From NCBI GenBank assembly GCA_036852015.1, contig JAANDG010000389.1, positions 62,001-126,000 on the forward strand: 64,000 nucleotides of DNA. Reading direction: 5' to 3'. A program made the position numbers and the translations under genes. Below, piece by piece: positions 13,339 through 25,796 of this stretch. The notes beneath the pieces are model-generated. The model worked only from the letters and a program-made list of their open reading frames with translations, made no database searches and was not told the DNA's origin. The DNA is from Pelodera strongyloides. Taxonomy: Eukaryota > Nematoda > Chromadorea > Rhabditida > Rhabditidae. The stretch's first letter is position 1; the number at the start of each line of letters is the position of its first letter.

Positions 13339-13899
13339 AAACATTACAGTAAATAATCCCCTTTTGAAGCGATGCAAAATGGTGTAGGAAAGAAAATGTA
13401 TAGTGGAGATTTAGAAATTATTGCTTCAACAAAGCTTATCGTAAACTTTTGGTTTTATCAATCACGACCTGGACAAAAATGAAGTACAAGCGTGATGAGT
13501 ATTAAGCGTAACGTGCAAACAAACAAACAAACAAACAAGCAAACATATATGTATGTCTCACCAACGGCGGTCTCTCCCTCTCCTCACTCGCCGTTCGTCG
13601 GGTTGAATTCTGGCACATTTGCATAAAATCGTCGACATTTTCATAAACATTGAATGAGGGGGATGAAGTTCCGCCAGATTTTGGAGAAAATTGAGTGCCT
13701 GCAAATCAATTACTAACAAATAAGATCAAATATTTGTGTTTTACAAATGTATTGCACACTTATGGCGGTATTGCGGTATTGAATGAAGATTTGAAAGGCA
13801 TACCTGCAAACTGCATACCCTTATATGCATTAGAATTGAGTTCAGTTTCTGTATCTAAGCCATATGTACATGTTGTGCACAAATGGAATGAATTTCATG

Positions 13900-13972
13900 T
13901 AATTTCTGCAAGAGGAATCGAACCGTCGACCTGTTGCGCTGGAGTCCGCATCAATCCACTCGGCCATGACAG
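13900..13972 (-). ncRNA. tRNA-derived element (SINE head or tRNA pseudogene)
   Basis: On the minus strand an A box (TGGCCGAGTGG, 13,966-13,956) and a B box (GGTTCGATTCC, 13,924-13,914) both match the RNA polymerase III internal promoter, with 31 nt between them. The 5' end GTCATGGCCGAGTGG is of the Leu/Ser type. The acceptor and anticodon stems do not pair, so it is not a working tRNA. The promoter boxes are better kept than the rest, which suits a SINE. Confidence 0.6.
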
Positions 13973-14404
13973 TCTATTAGATGACTAACCGTTTGATGAG
14001 GAGTCGAGGTTGCTCTGAAGTGTGCTTGGGCCAGAGCTCGTCCCCTCCAATGGCGGATGATCGTATATGGGCATATACGGAGTACCTATAATTATTATTT
14101 AAAAAAAAACAAAGTTATATTAAACAAAACAAATGCTCGTCAGTAGAATTGCTCCATTTAAGTGCAACGCTCATTTCGGAAAAAGATGGTAAATATCTGG
14201 CACTAACATACATTTGAAGCGTCTTGCAATCCTTCGTGATGACATTTATTTGCGAATAATTTGGTAGTTTTATCAGTGTAAGTGTGCGCTATGCAACACA
14301 TAGACTTTCTAGCAACACGATTTAGGCTACTACTTTTTTCTGGCGGGAACGGTCGAGATTTGAATTTCAATACAGGTTGTCCAATTTTCTATCCTTTCCA
14401 AGCA

Positions 14405-14866
14405 ATTCAAACTAGGGTGGGGCCAAAACGGGTTGAGCGATTCACATGAGTGACTCATCACGCGCAGTTCACGGGTCAACCCGGGTCACACGTGAACCAC
14501 CTAGGCGATTCAACAAGAGAGTGACTCATGAGCCAGCCCGGGGTGAGTGACCCACGTGAAACATATCCAATTTACCGATCTTTCGTCAACTAAATGTAAT
14601 TAAATATATTTGTAAACGGTAGAGGGCAATTATTATCGTATATAACATACTAAATATTATCGAGAAGTTTTAGTTAACATAGGTAACCCGTCCGTTTTTC
14701 TTTTTGATTTTCGGCTCTGACCCGGAGTCGCCTCTTTTTCGCAAGGCCGGTCCGGGCCAACCCGAACCCGCCTTTTCACAAAAGGGCGGTTCAACTCACT
14801 GACTCGCCTCTTTGTGAGCGGTTCACCGCTCGACCCGTTTTGACCCCACTCTAATTCAAACCGTGT
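14405..14866. mobile_element. inverted-repeat element with internal TGACTCA repeats
   Basis: The left end (AATTCAAACTAGGGTGGGGC, then CAAAACGGGT) is mirrored by the right end (ACCCGTTTTGACCCCACTCT, then AATTCAAAC). Inside are repeats of GTGACTCAT and GGTTCACC in both orientations. No protein frame is credible. Confidence 0.65.
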
Positions 14867-14899
14867 CGAGAGCTCTCTTTTCAATGCGAAAATATGCGA

Positions 14900-17840
14900 G
14901 AAAGGCTGTTTTTCAGCGTTTTTTCTGCAAGAAATGCAAAAATGGAAGGAAAACGAGGAAATTTTGAAAGGGATTTAGCTAGCAAAAAACTCTCAAGTTG
15001 TTTAGAAGGAACTGGGTAATTTGTAGTCTTCTATAGTACGAAGACCAAAGTTTTTTTCACTGCAAAAGGAGAATTACTAAATTTGGAGTAAAGACCATAA
15101 TGTACTTCAAACTTGGGCTGGTAATAAAATCGAGTGCTTTAACTTCAGCCATGTTTTATAGCAGAATTTAAAAAAATGACTGTTACACCAATAGACAAAT
15201 CTATGAAATCGATCCCAATTACCTATGAAATCGACCCCAATTATGAAGATTATTATCAAGGGAATATATAAAGTTCAACAGAACCCAACCGCAACCATCG
15301 GTAATATAATAGTTGCTAACTTTTACATTTTCTAAGTTCGGATTCTCAATTAAATTGAGGCTTCATTTTCATTTTCTTTCATCTACTATCTACATCCCTG
15401 GAGTACTCGCCTCTCTTGTGAGAGTTCACGTATGGTTTCAAAGTCTGCTCATTGAGCATTCTTATTATTTATTCAAGAACATAAAAGCATAAACTTTAGG
15501 TGATTTACTAATAAGCTTGCACTTTTCACTTTTCACGTGTTTTTATCCTGGCAAAAGGGCAACGAAACAAAATGCTTTTTAAAGTTGGCTAGTGAACTAA
15601 AGTGCTTGAAAGAGATCTCATAACATAACGTATAGCAGAGCAGGTTCTAAAACACTCTCCAAGATTCAAGAAGTTCTATAGCAAGGCTTGAAAAGCAGCC
15701 ACGCGTATTATGGTTTAGAAGCCAGACGCATGTAAAATTATCAGAGTGAATATACGACATACTTACAGTAAGGATTTGCACATACCCATGTGTTTGCTAC
15801 CGTGACGTACTAGCAGGAACATGATTCAGTCAATTTAATGAACTTGTGAATGAATATAATAACAGTTCCTCCTTTTGATCAGCTGGGTAATTGCCGGATG
15901 AATATTCGGCTGGATTGTCGTTTATTACAGTAATACAGTCCTACAGGACGACTACAGTAGGACTTTAGAAATACCGTAGTTCAGAAATATACCGCAAGTT
16001 GCTTTCTCCAAAGAATGTGCGAAAATGCAATAGTATCGTCAAAAGGGGGTGTCCAAGACAAGGGTGTAATATAGAATCCAGCGTCTAGGGTTTCCCAGGC
16101 CATGACTCGCCGGTTCGCCTTTCAAGTGTTGGGCGTGGTGAATTTTTAGAAAACTTGCGAAAAACAAAAACAGTGTCCAGTTACTGACAAATATTTACTA
16201 ATAGTCGTGTATGGGTGAAACATCTTTTCCATTAAAAATAAGCCAGTAGTTGATTCGGAAATATTATGGAAGTCGCTTGCGTAACGATTTTTTGTTACAT
16301 CTTATACTTTGGGTTTTTTGTACTTATGCCTATGCCATCATCAGGAAATTAGATCTGCTTGGATAATTAAACTGTATCCCAACAAATAAGAAGCAACCAT
16401 GTTAAATTGAAGATCATAATACATAGGTGATAATACCTTTCTGCGTTTTTGTGTTTTCTCCCCACAGAAAATATTCTCAACAATTTTGAGAAGTGCGAAA
16501 TAGTGTCAAATTACGAAAACAAAAAAAATAGGTGCACATTCTTTTTGAATTCAAGATTTTGAAAATATATCGTAATGAAGGAAAAGTAAACCGAAATAAT
16601 ACATTTTACTTGCAGGTGTCCTTTCTAATTGTAAGATGATTTTTACAGTATTTTCACAGCAAACCTAAATAACCTAAAGCTGAATTGCTAATTAATACAA
16701 AAATGATATTCCTTAGCATTGAAGGAAACAGAACTCAACAATGTTAAAATTTAGCACACAAACTGGTGTACGAAAATTCAAGAAGTTGCGGAGGCGAGAA
16801 TTCAATTTAGAAACTCTTTGATGCAATTTCCTGTACTTCTAGGCCACTACCTTTATGTTCGCAGTTCGTACTCCAAACAAGAAAATAAGAAGAACAAAAG
16901 CTCGAATATAAATTTCAGGGAGTTAACCACATAAATAGTTAAAATTTAAAACGCAAATTTGCAACAATTTTCCGAACAAACGCCTACCAATATTGAGAAA
17001 ACCAGCTTTTAGGTGAAATTTGAATTTCTCTGATAAAAATTTTATCATTTTGAACAGGTTTCGTGAAATCATTGATATTTTATGCTCGACAGCGTCTCGG
17101 CTCATAACTTGAAATTTATGACGAGTAGCATTGTATATGGGAGGCAAGCTTTTATGGCTTTTACGGTAGCTGTCGGAATAACTTTCTACTAGATTCTCTC
17201 ATTTTCGTAGTTGACGAACATTCTCCTCTAAACTAAACTGGGGCAGGAAAACATTGCAAAACTCATAGCGAACCTGTTTTAGGATATCGGATCTAATATT
17301 TATATGCAAATACTGGGCAACACATAAAGTGGAAGTTATGAAAGAAAATGTATAAGACTAGTGTGACAAGGTAGAGGTTACAATTACGCACACGACGAAA
17401 AGATTGAAAAGAATGTTGCTACTGCATGAATTCATTAACATACTATTGATCAATATATATTCAGTTCAGAAGTTCAGACGCAGTCCGTCCTTCTAATCTT
17501 TTTTTTTAAGTTCCTACCGATTTCTAAACCGTGCTGCTATAACTATTCATCTAAATGTATGGAGATTTTCTGGAAAATAACTTTTAATATTATTTCTTAC
17601 AGAAACAAAAAAAATGAAAACATCATGATGCACGAAAAGAAAGTGAGCAGGTGTCGAAGGAAAGAAGGAAACAAATGTTATGTGTATGTTAGGCTTCGGC
17701 TTCTCATTCACTGCATGAGATTAGCCAGTCGCTGGCTTTTTTACATGTTGATATCTTCTCTTGCGCTTGCGCATGCGCGTTGGAACAATACACATATTAT
17801 TTGTTCGAGGATACGGATATTCACTGTTTGCAGTCGGGCG
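14900..17840. other. no supported gene
   Basis: AT-rich sequence without an open frame that also has matching splice sites. Short ctacagtag-type motifs near 15,940 are common nematode background. Confidence 0.35.
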
Positions 17841-17844
17841 GAAA

Positions 17845-17877
<33 letters not shown>

Positions 17878-17990
17878 CTAAGGAAAGATAGAGGACGAAG
17901 AGAAATAAACGAAGAGATAGTGGGAGGAGAGAGTGAGAAAGAGAGAGAGAGTGAGAGAGAGTGTGTGAGAAAGAGAGCAGGAAGGCATAT
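17841..17990. repeat. (AG)n microsatellite cluster
   Basis: Two GAGA tracts (17,841-17,878 and 17,935-17,990) joined by purine-rich sequence. Confidence 0.85.
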
Positions 17991-18010
17991 TATAGTTTAC
18001 AAAGTAAGAA

Positions 18011-18047
18011 ATGTCATCAAAGCGTTCCAAAGCTGGTGTCGATGGAG
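18011..18047 (+). CDS. candidate first exon
   Basis: An ATG in good context (agaaATG) opens MSSKRSKAGVDG and reaches a donor (GATGGAG|GTGAAC) in phase 1. A short open exon at 20,096-20,122 (acceptor gacttcag, donor GTAAGC) would continue in phase. Both are short and could arise by chance. Confidence 0.2.
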
Positions 18048-18957
18048 GTGAACAGTGGAGAATAAGCTTGTCCCTTTATTAACTTCCCTTTCAGTAATTT
18101 TTGTCTGACTCCTACGTTCAGTGCCCGTTGGATTGTTTGTTTGTTTGTCTGTTGCACTGTTTCACTTAAGTTTGGAGAGAGAGATGGGAGCCACATAAGA
18201 GCCTGCGTGCGCCCAATTTTGGTCTTAGTTTGGGCTTCTGTACGGTTCGGTCAATACCAAATCTAGTTATAAACAAAGATTGTTGACATAATCCAAAACT
18301 TAAATTTCTTTCAAATTCATATATGGATTTGATGATAGCAAAAGAGGAATCATGTTTGTTAATCTTGCAAACTAGTCCGGCACATTCTGGCACGTATGTT
18401 TTAACACATAACATAACATTTATTACGAACATAAATTTGTTTCTAAATCTGTAAGAAGGTGCACAAGTAAAGGAACAAACAGCTAACTAATAAAGATAAA
18501 CAAACGCTCCTCGCGATGTTCATTATGATAAAATATCCCCTTTATTCATTGTCCGTCCCGTCGAAATTAATGTGCGAAGATCTTACAAACATCTGCCCGC
18601 TTATTTATATTTGTCTGTGCAAAAACCGCATGGATTCCCATGCGCAAAAAGTGGCGTGCAGCCGGCAAGTGAAATTAGCATAAATATCAGCATAAAAATC
18701 ATACATTCAGGATAATTTATGCAGGTGTTACGTAGAAAGAACAAGTCGAATTCTTGCACATTCTGCGTAGCAAGTTTAATTAAAAAAAAAGACAAGTTCA
18801 TAATATGTTGATTTAAAAGATATAATAAGATGTGTATGTAAGTCATTGAAGGATGTATTTCAATAAAAAGGGAATCTCACACCTCATTCCTGAAAGCGAG
18901 ACGACATATAATTGGTGGGGGTAATTTCACGCCCAATTTCGATGTATGCAAAGAAGT

Positions 18958-18992
18958 TAGGAGAGAGAGGGAGAAGAGAGAGAGAAAGAGAG

Positions 18993-19085
<93 letters not shown>

Positions 19086-19131
19086 AAGAGAGGAAGGGAG
19101 AGAGAGAGAGAGCGAGATCGAGGGGGAGAGA
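18958..19131. repeat. long (AG)n microsatellite
   Basis: About 170 bp of nearly uninterrupted GAGA, the longest purine tract in the window. Long open frames on both strands here are repeat artefacts. Confidence 0.95.
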
Positions 19132-19797
19132 TATCCAGCTTTGACATTGGTTTATGTAATGGTACACATATGGGGATCATGTTAGTTAATCTACTCCATT
19201 TCTACCAGTTTGCTGATTAAAACGACTGGAAAGTGAATCTATACTCGATCTCGACAAGGGTCTCAATCACTAATTAGCATATCCAAAAAAAATGCTGCCT
19301 TCTTACAATAAGGGAATAAACATAAAGTTAAATCACTGTGTTGTACATAGGAATGCATTCCGATACCTGGAATAGGGCCTATTTCAGTTTCAGAACGGAA
19401 AAATCCTAGGAACATAGCATGGAACTCGAAATTGTTCACATGTTCATCGTTCACGTGTTACTCTTTCCATATTGTATACTTATAGTAGACAACGTAAGTA
19501 CAAACTACAATTGCGACTAACAAACATACGTATTACAGATTACGTTAACCACTGCGCTACCGCTACCCACAATTAACAACCAAAAATAGAAAATATAATT
19601 CAAAAACCAACGAAAACTCTAAAAGTGTCCCGTTTAGTGAAGCCTAATGCTCTGCTCGTTTTCTATTCTACAGTTTGCTTTTCTCACCAAAAAAGGCGCT
19701 TCAAGTGCTGCGCGTTCATCCCTTTTTTGGATCATCCTCTCTCAACCCCCTCTTCTTTTTATTTGAGAACAATAAACAGACAAAAAGGCTCTCTTTC

Positions 19798-19876
19798 TAC
19801 TCTCTCTCTCTATCTCTCTCTCTCTCTCTTTCTCTCCAGCTCTCTCTACTTGCATCTATCTCTTCCCTCTCTCTAA
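19798..19876. repeat. (CT)n microsatellite
   Basis: CTCT tract with few interruptions. Confidence 0.9.
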
Positions 19877-19899
19877 ACAGAAAAAAACGGCAATGCAAA

Positions 19900-21720
19900 T
19901 AAACAGTTGCCTTTAAAGGTATATTCTTGAAATCAATACTAGTAACAGTGTTTGAATATGTTTCCTCTAACGTGGTGAACTTCTTCAATACCGTAATTTG
20001 ACAGCAGCAATGAACGACAGTGTAGAAGTTGGAATTTGAAATGTTACAATAGGAATGAAACAAACGTTACTTTACTTATAAAGCGACTTCAGTGCAGAAG
20101 GAACTGCAAATGCGGCTTTGTAAGCCCTTATCTAAATCTCACAACCACTCGAAGTTATGCATTCTCACGCTGAGGAACACTTCGTAATAATGTTAAGAAT
20201 CAAGTGGACATCGTATAGAAAAACACAACTAAGCATTTAAAAGGAACTGGATGGCTGGTAACGAAGGAAGTGCTTATAGTTATGGACATTACTTCAAACT
20301 GACTTACACGTGTGAAATGGGGAGAGAGCTACAGCTTTTTGTCAGTGAAGCTTTATTGCTTTGCTGTGCATTGTCATAGACCGTATATGAAGCAAAAACT
20401 AAAACCAACCTATTCTATCTAGAAATTGGTGAATTTATTAGTGCTTCACACCTATACAGTAAGAGTTAACATACAGTAAGACAAGACCGAACCAACGAAA
20501 AAAAGGTGTGGTGATCTCTTATTAAAATAAACATAAGTATTTTTTTAAATTACATACACATTCAGACAATGGAACACAGAAACGCGGAGCTGACACAGTT
20601 TTTTTTACTAAGCTAATACTTTTTGACCACAAGCGTAACCTGCGTAACTGTTGACCAAAAAGCTGTCGAACAGGTAATTTTCTATAGCAAAGTGGACAAT
20701 TATGTGCGCGGATTGAGGGTTAACAAGCTTTTGACAAAAGGAACGCGAAAACAAGTAAACTTTGCTTTTGTAGTTTATAAAAATCAAATAAAGTAAACTA
20801 GAATAAAAGTTATTAGCCTTTCACGGTCAAAAAAATTATTTCAACAAACAAATAGCCAAGAACCATAAATTTAGAAAAATTCGGCATGGAATAGCAAATT
20901 CAAGGGGATAAACAACGATGAGAGCGCTTGGAATAATGCAAATTGTTTTAGTGTATAGATAACTTTCTTGATATGTCAATATATTTAATCATGTATTTAC
21001 AAGTTGATATAAGTTGAGAAACCAAATTCTGCGTCATTGCCATTAGCTCAATTAGCTGGCAGACATGTGTGAACATATGTTGTAATATCGTAAAAAGATG
21101 TGTTCTTTCTCCTTTTCACACTAATTCAACGAGATGATAAAGAAATAAATTATTTTCATATCAGTAGCTTGCTTTATGTTTATGTAAGAATAGTCCTCGC
21201 CCTCACGATGTGACAATATAAAATATTGCATAATTTTATTTAGTTATTTACTACAATATCAGTGCCTGACATACACGCTGGAATTTGTTTTTCAAAATCA
21301 ACATTCTTACAGTTTTAAATGGCTTTAATATGAACTAGTTAATTTTTTTTTCTTTTACAAAAATGCCAATTCCTTTAATTAATATTTAAAAAAATGAGAA
21401 CTTGAAATGCATCAGCTGGAATAAAAGAAATGTTAAAATCTTTTCACTAGAAAGGACTCCCCCCCCCCCAACAGAAGTGTGCCAAAATTTTTGTTGTAAT
21501 AATATGACAATCAATCACGTGCCTCAATTTTTGGCTTTTTCTTTGCAAACTTTTTTCCAATTTGAAATCTTTCGAAAATATTTCAGTTGAAAAAAATAAT
21601 ATTAGTCAAAAAAATTAATAAAAAGACAAAAAAAACCACCTCTTATTGCCCTTGCCGACATTTGCGGAAATTAATGTAGTAACAATGTGTATTATCTGAA
21701 TGATAATGATTGTAAAATCA
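19900..21720. other. no supported gene
   Basis: AT-rich. Only the very short candidate exon at 20,096-20,122 has matched splice sites. Confidence 0.35.
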
Positions 21721-21721
21721 T

Positions 21722-21875
21722 TTAAAGCGAAATACCGGCCGGGTTTGGAACGCATCGGGTACCCAAGTATTCTTATGCAGATTATGAAATGCACATGTAA
21801 ATTAGAATAAAAAAAATCGAGCTAAATTCGAGTAAATTAGCGTAAATACGTAAGAATTCAGTTCTCCACACTTTA
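21722..21875. mobile_element. family A element, 3' truncated
   Basis: Starts TTAAAGCGAAATACCGGCCG and follows the family through ...CGTAAGAATTCAGTTCTCCA, then ends without the right inverted terminus. The octamer region reads ATGAAATGCACATG, so ATGCAAAT is lost. Confidence 0.75.
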
Positions 21876-22161
21876 AAAAAGAAACAACATAATCGTTGGC
21901 AGAAGAAATATTCAGTATATATCATATTACATTAAAATTATTAAATATAACACTGAAACTAAGTTATGCATTTTTCTAAAATTAAAAATTTGGCATTGAA
22001 GCAAATAATTCATTGTTATGATCGCAGTAAAAAGATATTTTGTCTACGAAAAGCAAATTTCTCCTCGATTTCTGCCGCAGCGACAGAATTGCATACAAAT
22101 GATAAGCGTACTAAATGTTAGCCGATAGGCCTAGATAAGACAATGTTTTGTGACTGTTGCA

Positions 22162-22582
22162 TTAAAGGATCGCAGTCACTTCAAATTCGCCTTTTTACTT
22201 CATTTATCCATAAACATGAAAAAGCACCTAGAAAAATACCATTCCGGTGTCAATTTACTGAAAAATTAACCCAGGGAAAGAAATCCCCTCGGTTGCGTTC
22301 TAATTACGTACAGTATGACAACAACAACTGAGACAGTAGAGCAAACACTTTCCCTCTTCCCCGGTTTTTCTTTGTTTTGTCATCATTGGCAACCGGCCAA
22401 GTCCCGTTGCAATTTAGAAAACACCCCATTTTGTCAAAAATCAGAACTCAACACAAGGGATTTCTTTCCCTGTGATAAATGTTCCGCAAATCGGTATTGG
22501 AAAGGTATTTTTCTAAGTATCTTTTTATATTTATTGATAAGTGAAGTAAAAATGCGAAATTGAAGTGACTGCGATCCTTTAA
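22162..22582. mobile_element. TTAA-flanked inverted-repeat element, family H copy 2
   Basis: 421 bp, TTAAAGGATCGCAGTCACTT to AAGTGACTGCGATCCTTTAA, with perfect termini. Reads almost base for base like the copy at 2,457-2,876, with only scattered substitutions and a one-base indel, so the family moved recently. Confidence 0.88.
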
Positions 22583-22860
22583 AAAGTACTATTTATGCTT
22601 GTACTGGTAAGCATAATTTACCGCGTATTTCTCGAAGTCAGAGCCTCACAAAAACACTCTATCCTTGCCATTTATTATTAGAAACTAAAAGGAATACATT
22701 TTAGTAATCTATTTGCTGTGCTGTCAGCTGTACCTATCGTACTAATACTCTTATTTAGTAAATATATTGTCCCAACAAACCAGCGACATGTTGTGGCGGC
22801 TTTTACTTTTACTACACAATTCGCACTTTTGTATTTTGCGTGCATTTTTGGAGTACACCT

Positions 22861-23449
22861 TTAAAGGGTGAGGTCCACCTAAGAAAACAAAAAAGTTATT
22901 AGTTTTATTAGATTTCCCGTGTCTGTATCTACCAGAATAACTAAAACAAATTTGGCAGAAAATTATTTCCAATGAAATATGGAGCAAAAAATAGCCCGCC
23001 AGTACCATTATTACGATAGGCGTCGATGGGGTGTGGTGCATGATAAACCGCGCTCTCGCTACCGTTGTTTGGGGACAATGAAAGGGCGGGATTATGGCTG
23101 TGCGTTTGTTGCTTTTTTAAAACCGTGCGTTTTATTTTTTTGCCAAGCTAAACAAAGCACAATTAATCCCGTCTTCGTCATTTGTATTGCGTTGTAGTTA
23201 TTTTAGAACATATTTTTTGTTTGTAATTTTTTTCGAAAATTTTTCAACAAATTTTTTTTTCTCAACCAACGTAAAAAGGATACCAGGCTACCGTAATCCG
23301 AGGTACTCAAGCTGGACCATTTTTTGCCCATATTTCGTTGGAAATAATTTTCTGTCAAATTTGTTTTAGTTATTCTGGTAGATACAGACACGGGGAATCT
23401 AATAAAAATAATAACTTTTTTGTTTTCTGAGGTGGACCTCACCCTTTAA
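22861..23449. mobile_element. TTAA-flanked inverted-repeat element, family C
   Basis: 589 bp with long inverted arms: TTAAAGGGTGAGGTCCACCT at the left, and GAGGTGGACCTCACCCTTTAA at the right. The arms extend inward through AAAAAAGTTATTA and GATTCCCCGTGTCTGTATCT-type sequence. The middle encodes no recognised transposase. Confidence 0.85.
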
Positions 23450-23902
23450 AGGGAGAGGCCCACGAGAAAAAAGTTGGCCTCAATTAAGTTGCACAGAATG
23501 TCCGGAATCTCAGAAATATTACTGCGAAAACCGCATCTCTTTGCATCTAGAATACGCAGATATATTCTATGCTAAACAGTTCGGCCAGGCACCATAATCT
23601 GAAACAATTTTTGCTCTTTTATGGCATTGCAGTATTGGAAACGCTTTGTTATAATGGTAGGAATGTTCTTCATTCGTTTAACAATTATTATGTAGAGAAA
23701 GAATGCCAATGGACGGATATAAACTATAAAAAGGTATTTTAACCTTTGTGACTACGGTGCCTGGCCGAGCTGTTTAGCATAGAATATCTCTGTGAGTCTA
23801 GATGCAAATAGATGCGGTTTTCACAGAAATATTTGTGAGCTTCCGGACATTCTGTGAAATTAAATCGAGGAAAACTTTTTTCTCGTGGGCCTCTCCCTTT
23901 AA
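23446..23902. mobile_element. family B inverted-repeat element, complete, abutting family C
   Basis: TTAAAGGGAGAGGCCCACGA to TCGTGGGCCTCTCCCTTTAA, 457 bp. Its left TTAA is the right TTAA of the family C element, so one inserted at the end of the other. Confidence 0.88.
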
Positions 23903-24812
23903 AAGAGATGATCGTCATCGTTACTGCGTATTTGATTGCAACATAATCGTTAGACCACACATATAATGTACACCACAGATATTTAAAAATTTATTGAAAC
24001 ACATTTGTCACAACATTAGAATTTGAATTTGAAAAGAAAGAAAGAAACGAAATTAATACAGGGCCAGGCTCACGAGTAAATTAACGCACAGGTAAATCTT
24101 TCGTTTGAGCTTGTGACCAACTGTTATGCGAATGCAAATCTTGATTTCTAGTAAGCCGGGTCCCTTGTTTAAGGTAGTAAGTTGGTAAAATCTTTATCTT
24201 ATGATAAATTCACATATGGAAATAAAAATAGCCTCTTGTAAAGAGGAGACAGTACAATAGAATCCATACAATCTGAAAAAGTAGTTAGTAAAATTGAGTA
24301 ATCAAAAAGCTCTTCAAACATAATAAAATCGATCTTTACTTACAAATCCATATTTACACAGTATATTGTTGGGACGGCGAATAAATCTTTCTTTCAAGGA
24401 ACGGTTAAATTTTCTGAACACAAATGTACAATAAATGAAAAACATGCCCGCATACAAAATCGAATATAAAACGATATTTCAAAACAGCTTAGTTGCATTT
24501 AAATTTGTTTGGTTTAAATAACAAAGATATTTTATTTGACAAAGATATTTCAACTTTGAAGCACATGATGAGTTCACCTCGGTCAGTTTGGCAATTACAA
24601 AAAGGGTTCTGAAATGTTCTACAGAATAGGTATTATTAAATGAAAAATAAAAATTTAAAAAAAAATCAGAGAAGTCAAAAAGTGCAATGTTCCAGAACAA
24701 GTTACAAATTAATAATTAGAAGCCAAAAAAAACTACTGTCATTATTGCAAACGGTTAATTCAAAAGTGAACATTTGACGTAAAAGCTGCACAATAACGAA
24801 TCTTAAAAAACA

Positions 24813-24982
24813 TTAAAGCGAAATACCGGCCGTTTTTTTGAAACGCATCGAGTTCATCAGCATTCTTATGCAGCTTAGGAAAATGAAAAAATCGAGCTAA
24901 ATTCGGGCAAATTAGCATAAATACGTAGGAATTAAGTTGTCCACGATGCGTTTCAAAAACCGCCCCGGTACTTCGCTTTCAA
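24813..24982. mobile_element. family A miniature element, diverged
   Basis: TTAAAGCGAAATACCGGCCG at the left; the right end reads CGGTACTTCGCTTTCAA with two changes. The central octamer is damaged (AGGAAAATGAAAAAAT). Confidence 0.8.
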
Positions 24983-25353
24983 GAATTTGCGCATACAAAG
25001 GCAAAAAACACTGCAATCGAAAACGCGTTATTACATTGCGATAAGGAAAAGCTGACTGTTCTAGGTGCCAGATCCATTGACATGAATATAAAGAAACGGG
25101 GCTAAAGTTACTTTTCTATCTGTAAGTAAAATTCTATCTGTAAACATACAGTCAGTTAAAACAAAAATAAGCGGAAAATTTCATTCTAACTGATTTGGTC
25201 GGTCGATAACTAGGATTGCCAGAATAAGACATGAAAATGTTCGCTAAAATGTAAAATTTTGATTTGCCGTCTTCCATCTCCAACTATTCTTGGGCAATTA
25301 GGCAATTAGTGAGCAATTAGATATCCCAATACTACAGTAAATGTAGTGAGTAC

Positions 25354-25423
25354 TGTAATCAGGGAGCTTCCCTGCGAGAGCGCGGAAGCATGATCGTCGT
25401 CCAGTGTGCGTTGTGATCGCGAG
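25354..25423 (-). CDS. candidate coding exon, unrecognised
   Basis: Minus strand: acceptor ataattttcag, then 1 nt plus 23 codons (SRSQRTLDDDHASALSQGSS...), then donor ACA|GTACTC. The stretch is GC-rich against its surroundings. A second frame is also open, and no partner exon was found, so the gene it belongs to is unknown. Confidence 0.3.
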
Positions 25424-25636
25424 CTGAAAATTATAATTTCAGGAAAAAACCGAGATTTTTGTAACTTAATGTTAGCACATTACTGTATTAGTAAACTAAT
25501 CAATTTACATTAGTTTTGTCACGATCAAGCTGGTAATGAGCATGCAAGTTTTGTGAGTTTGCCGTTTTTTGAAGTCACTAGGCTAGGGAGGAAAGAATGA
25601 TGAATAATGAAAAGTGACATGTCACCGTGTACATCA

Positions 25637-25796
25637 GAGGCGGCCACATTCAGCAACACACAGGGACACAGGGTGCCCTCCCTAGGCTCACGAACGCTCT
25701 GGATCTCTTCTGCTCTCTTGCACTAGCTACGCACATTTTAGCTCCCCCTGGGGAGGCCAGAGAGCGCACCCTGTGTGATGGTGAGTACAGCCTCAG
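25637..25796. mobile_element. inverted-repeat element, family I copy 1
   Basis: The left arm GAGGCGGCCACATTCAGCAA and ACACACAGGG face CCCTGTGTGATGGTGAGTAC and AGCCTC at the right. Inner arms CTCTGGATCTCTTCTGCTCT and CCTGGGGAGGCCAGAGAG match the copy at 53,755-53,886. Confidence 0.7.

Noticed and set aside
18884..19220. Open frames of about 100 codons on both strands over the GAGA tract
   Set aside because: They consist of Ser-Leu or Arg-Glu repeats from a dinucleotide microsatellite, with no start context or splice sites.
19545..19575. tRNA A-box-like sequence on the minus strand (GGTAGCGCAGTGGTTAACG)
   Set aside because: No matching B box or stems follow within tRNA distance, so I did not list it as a tRNA or SINE.
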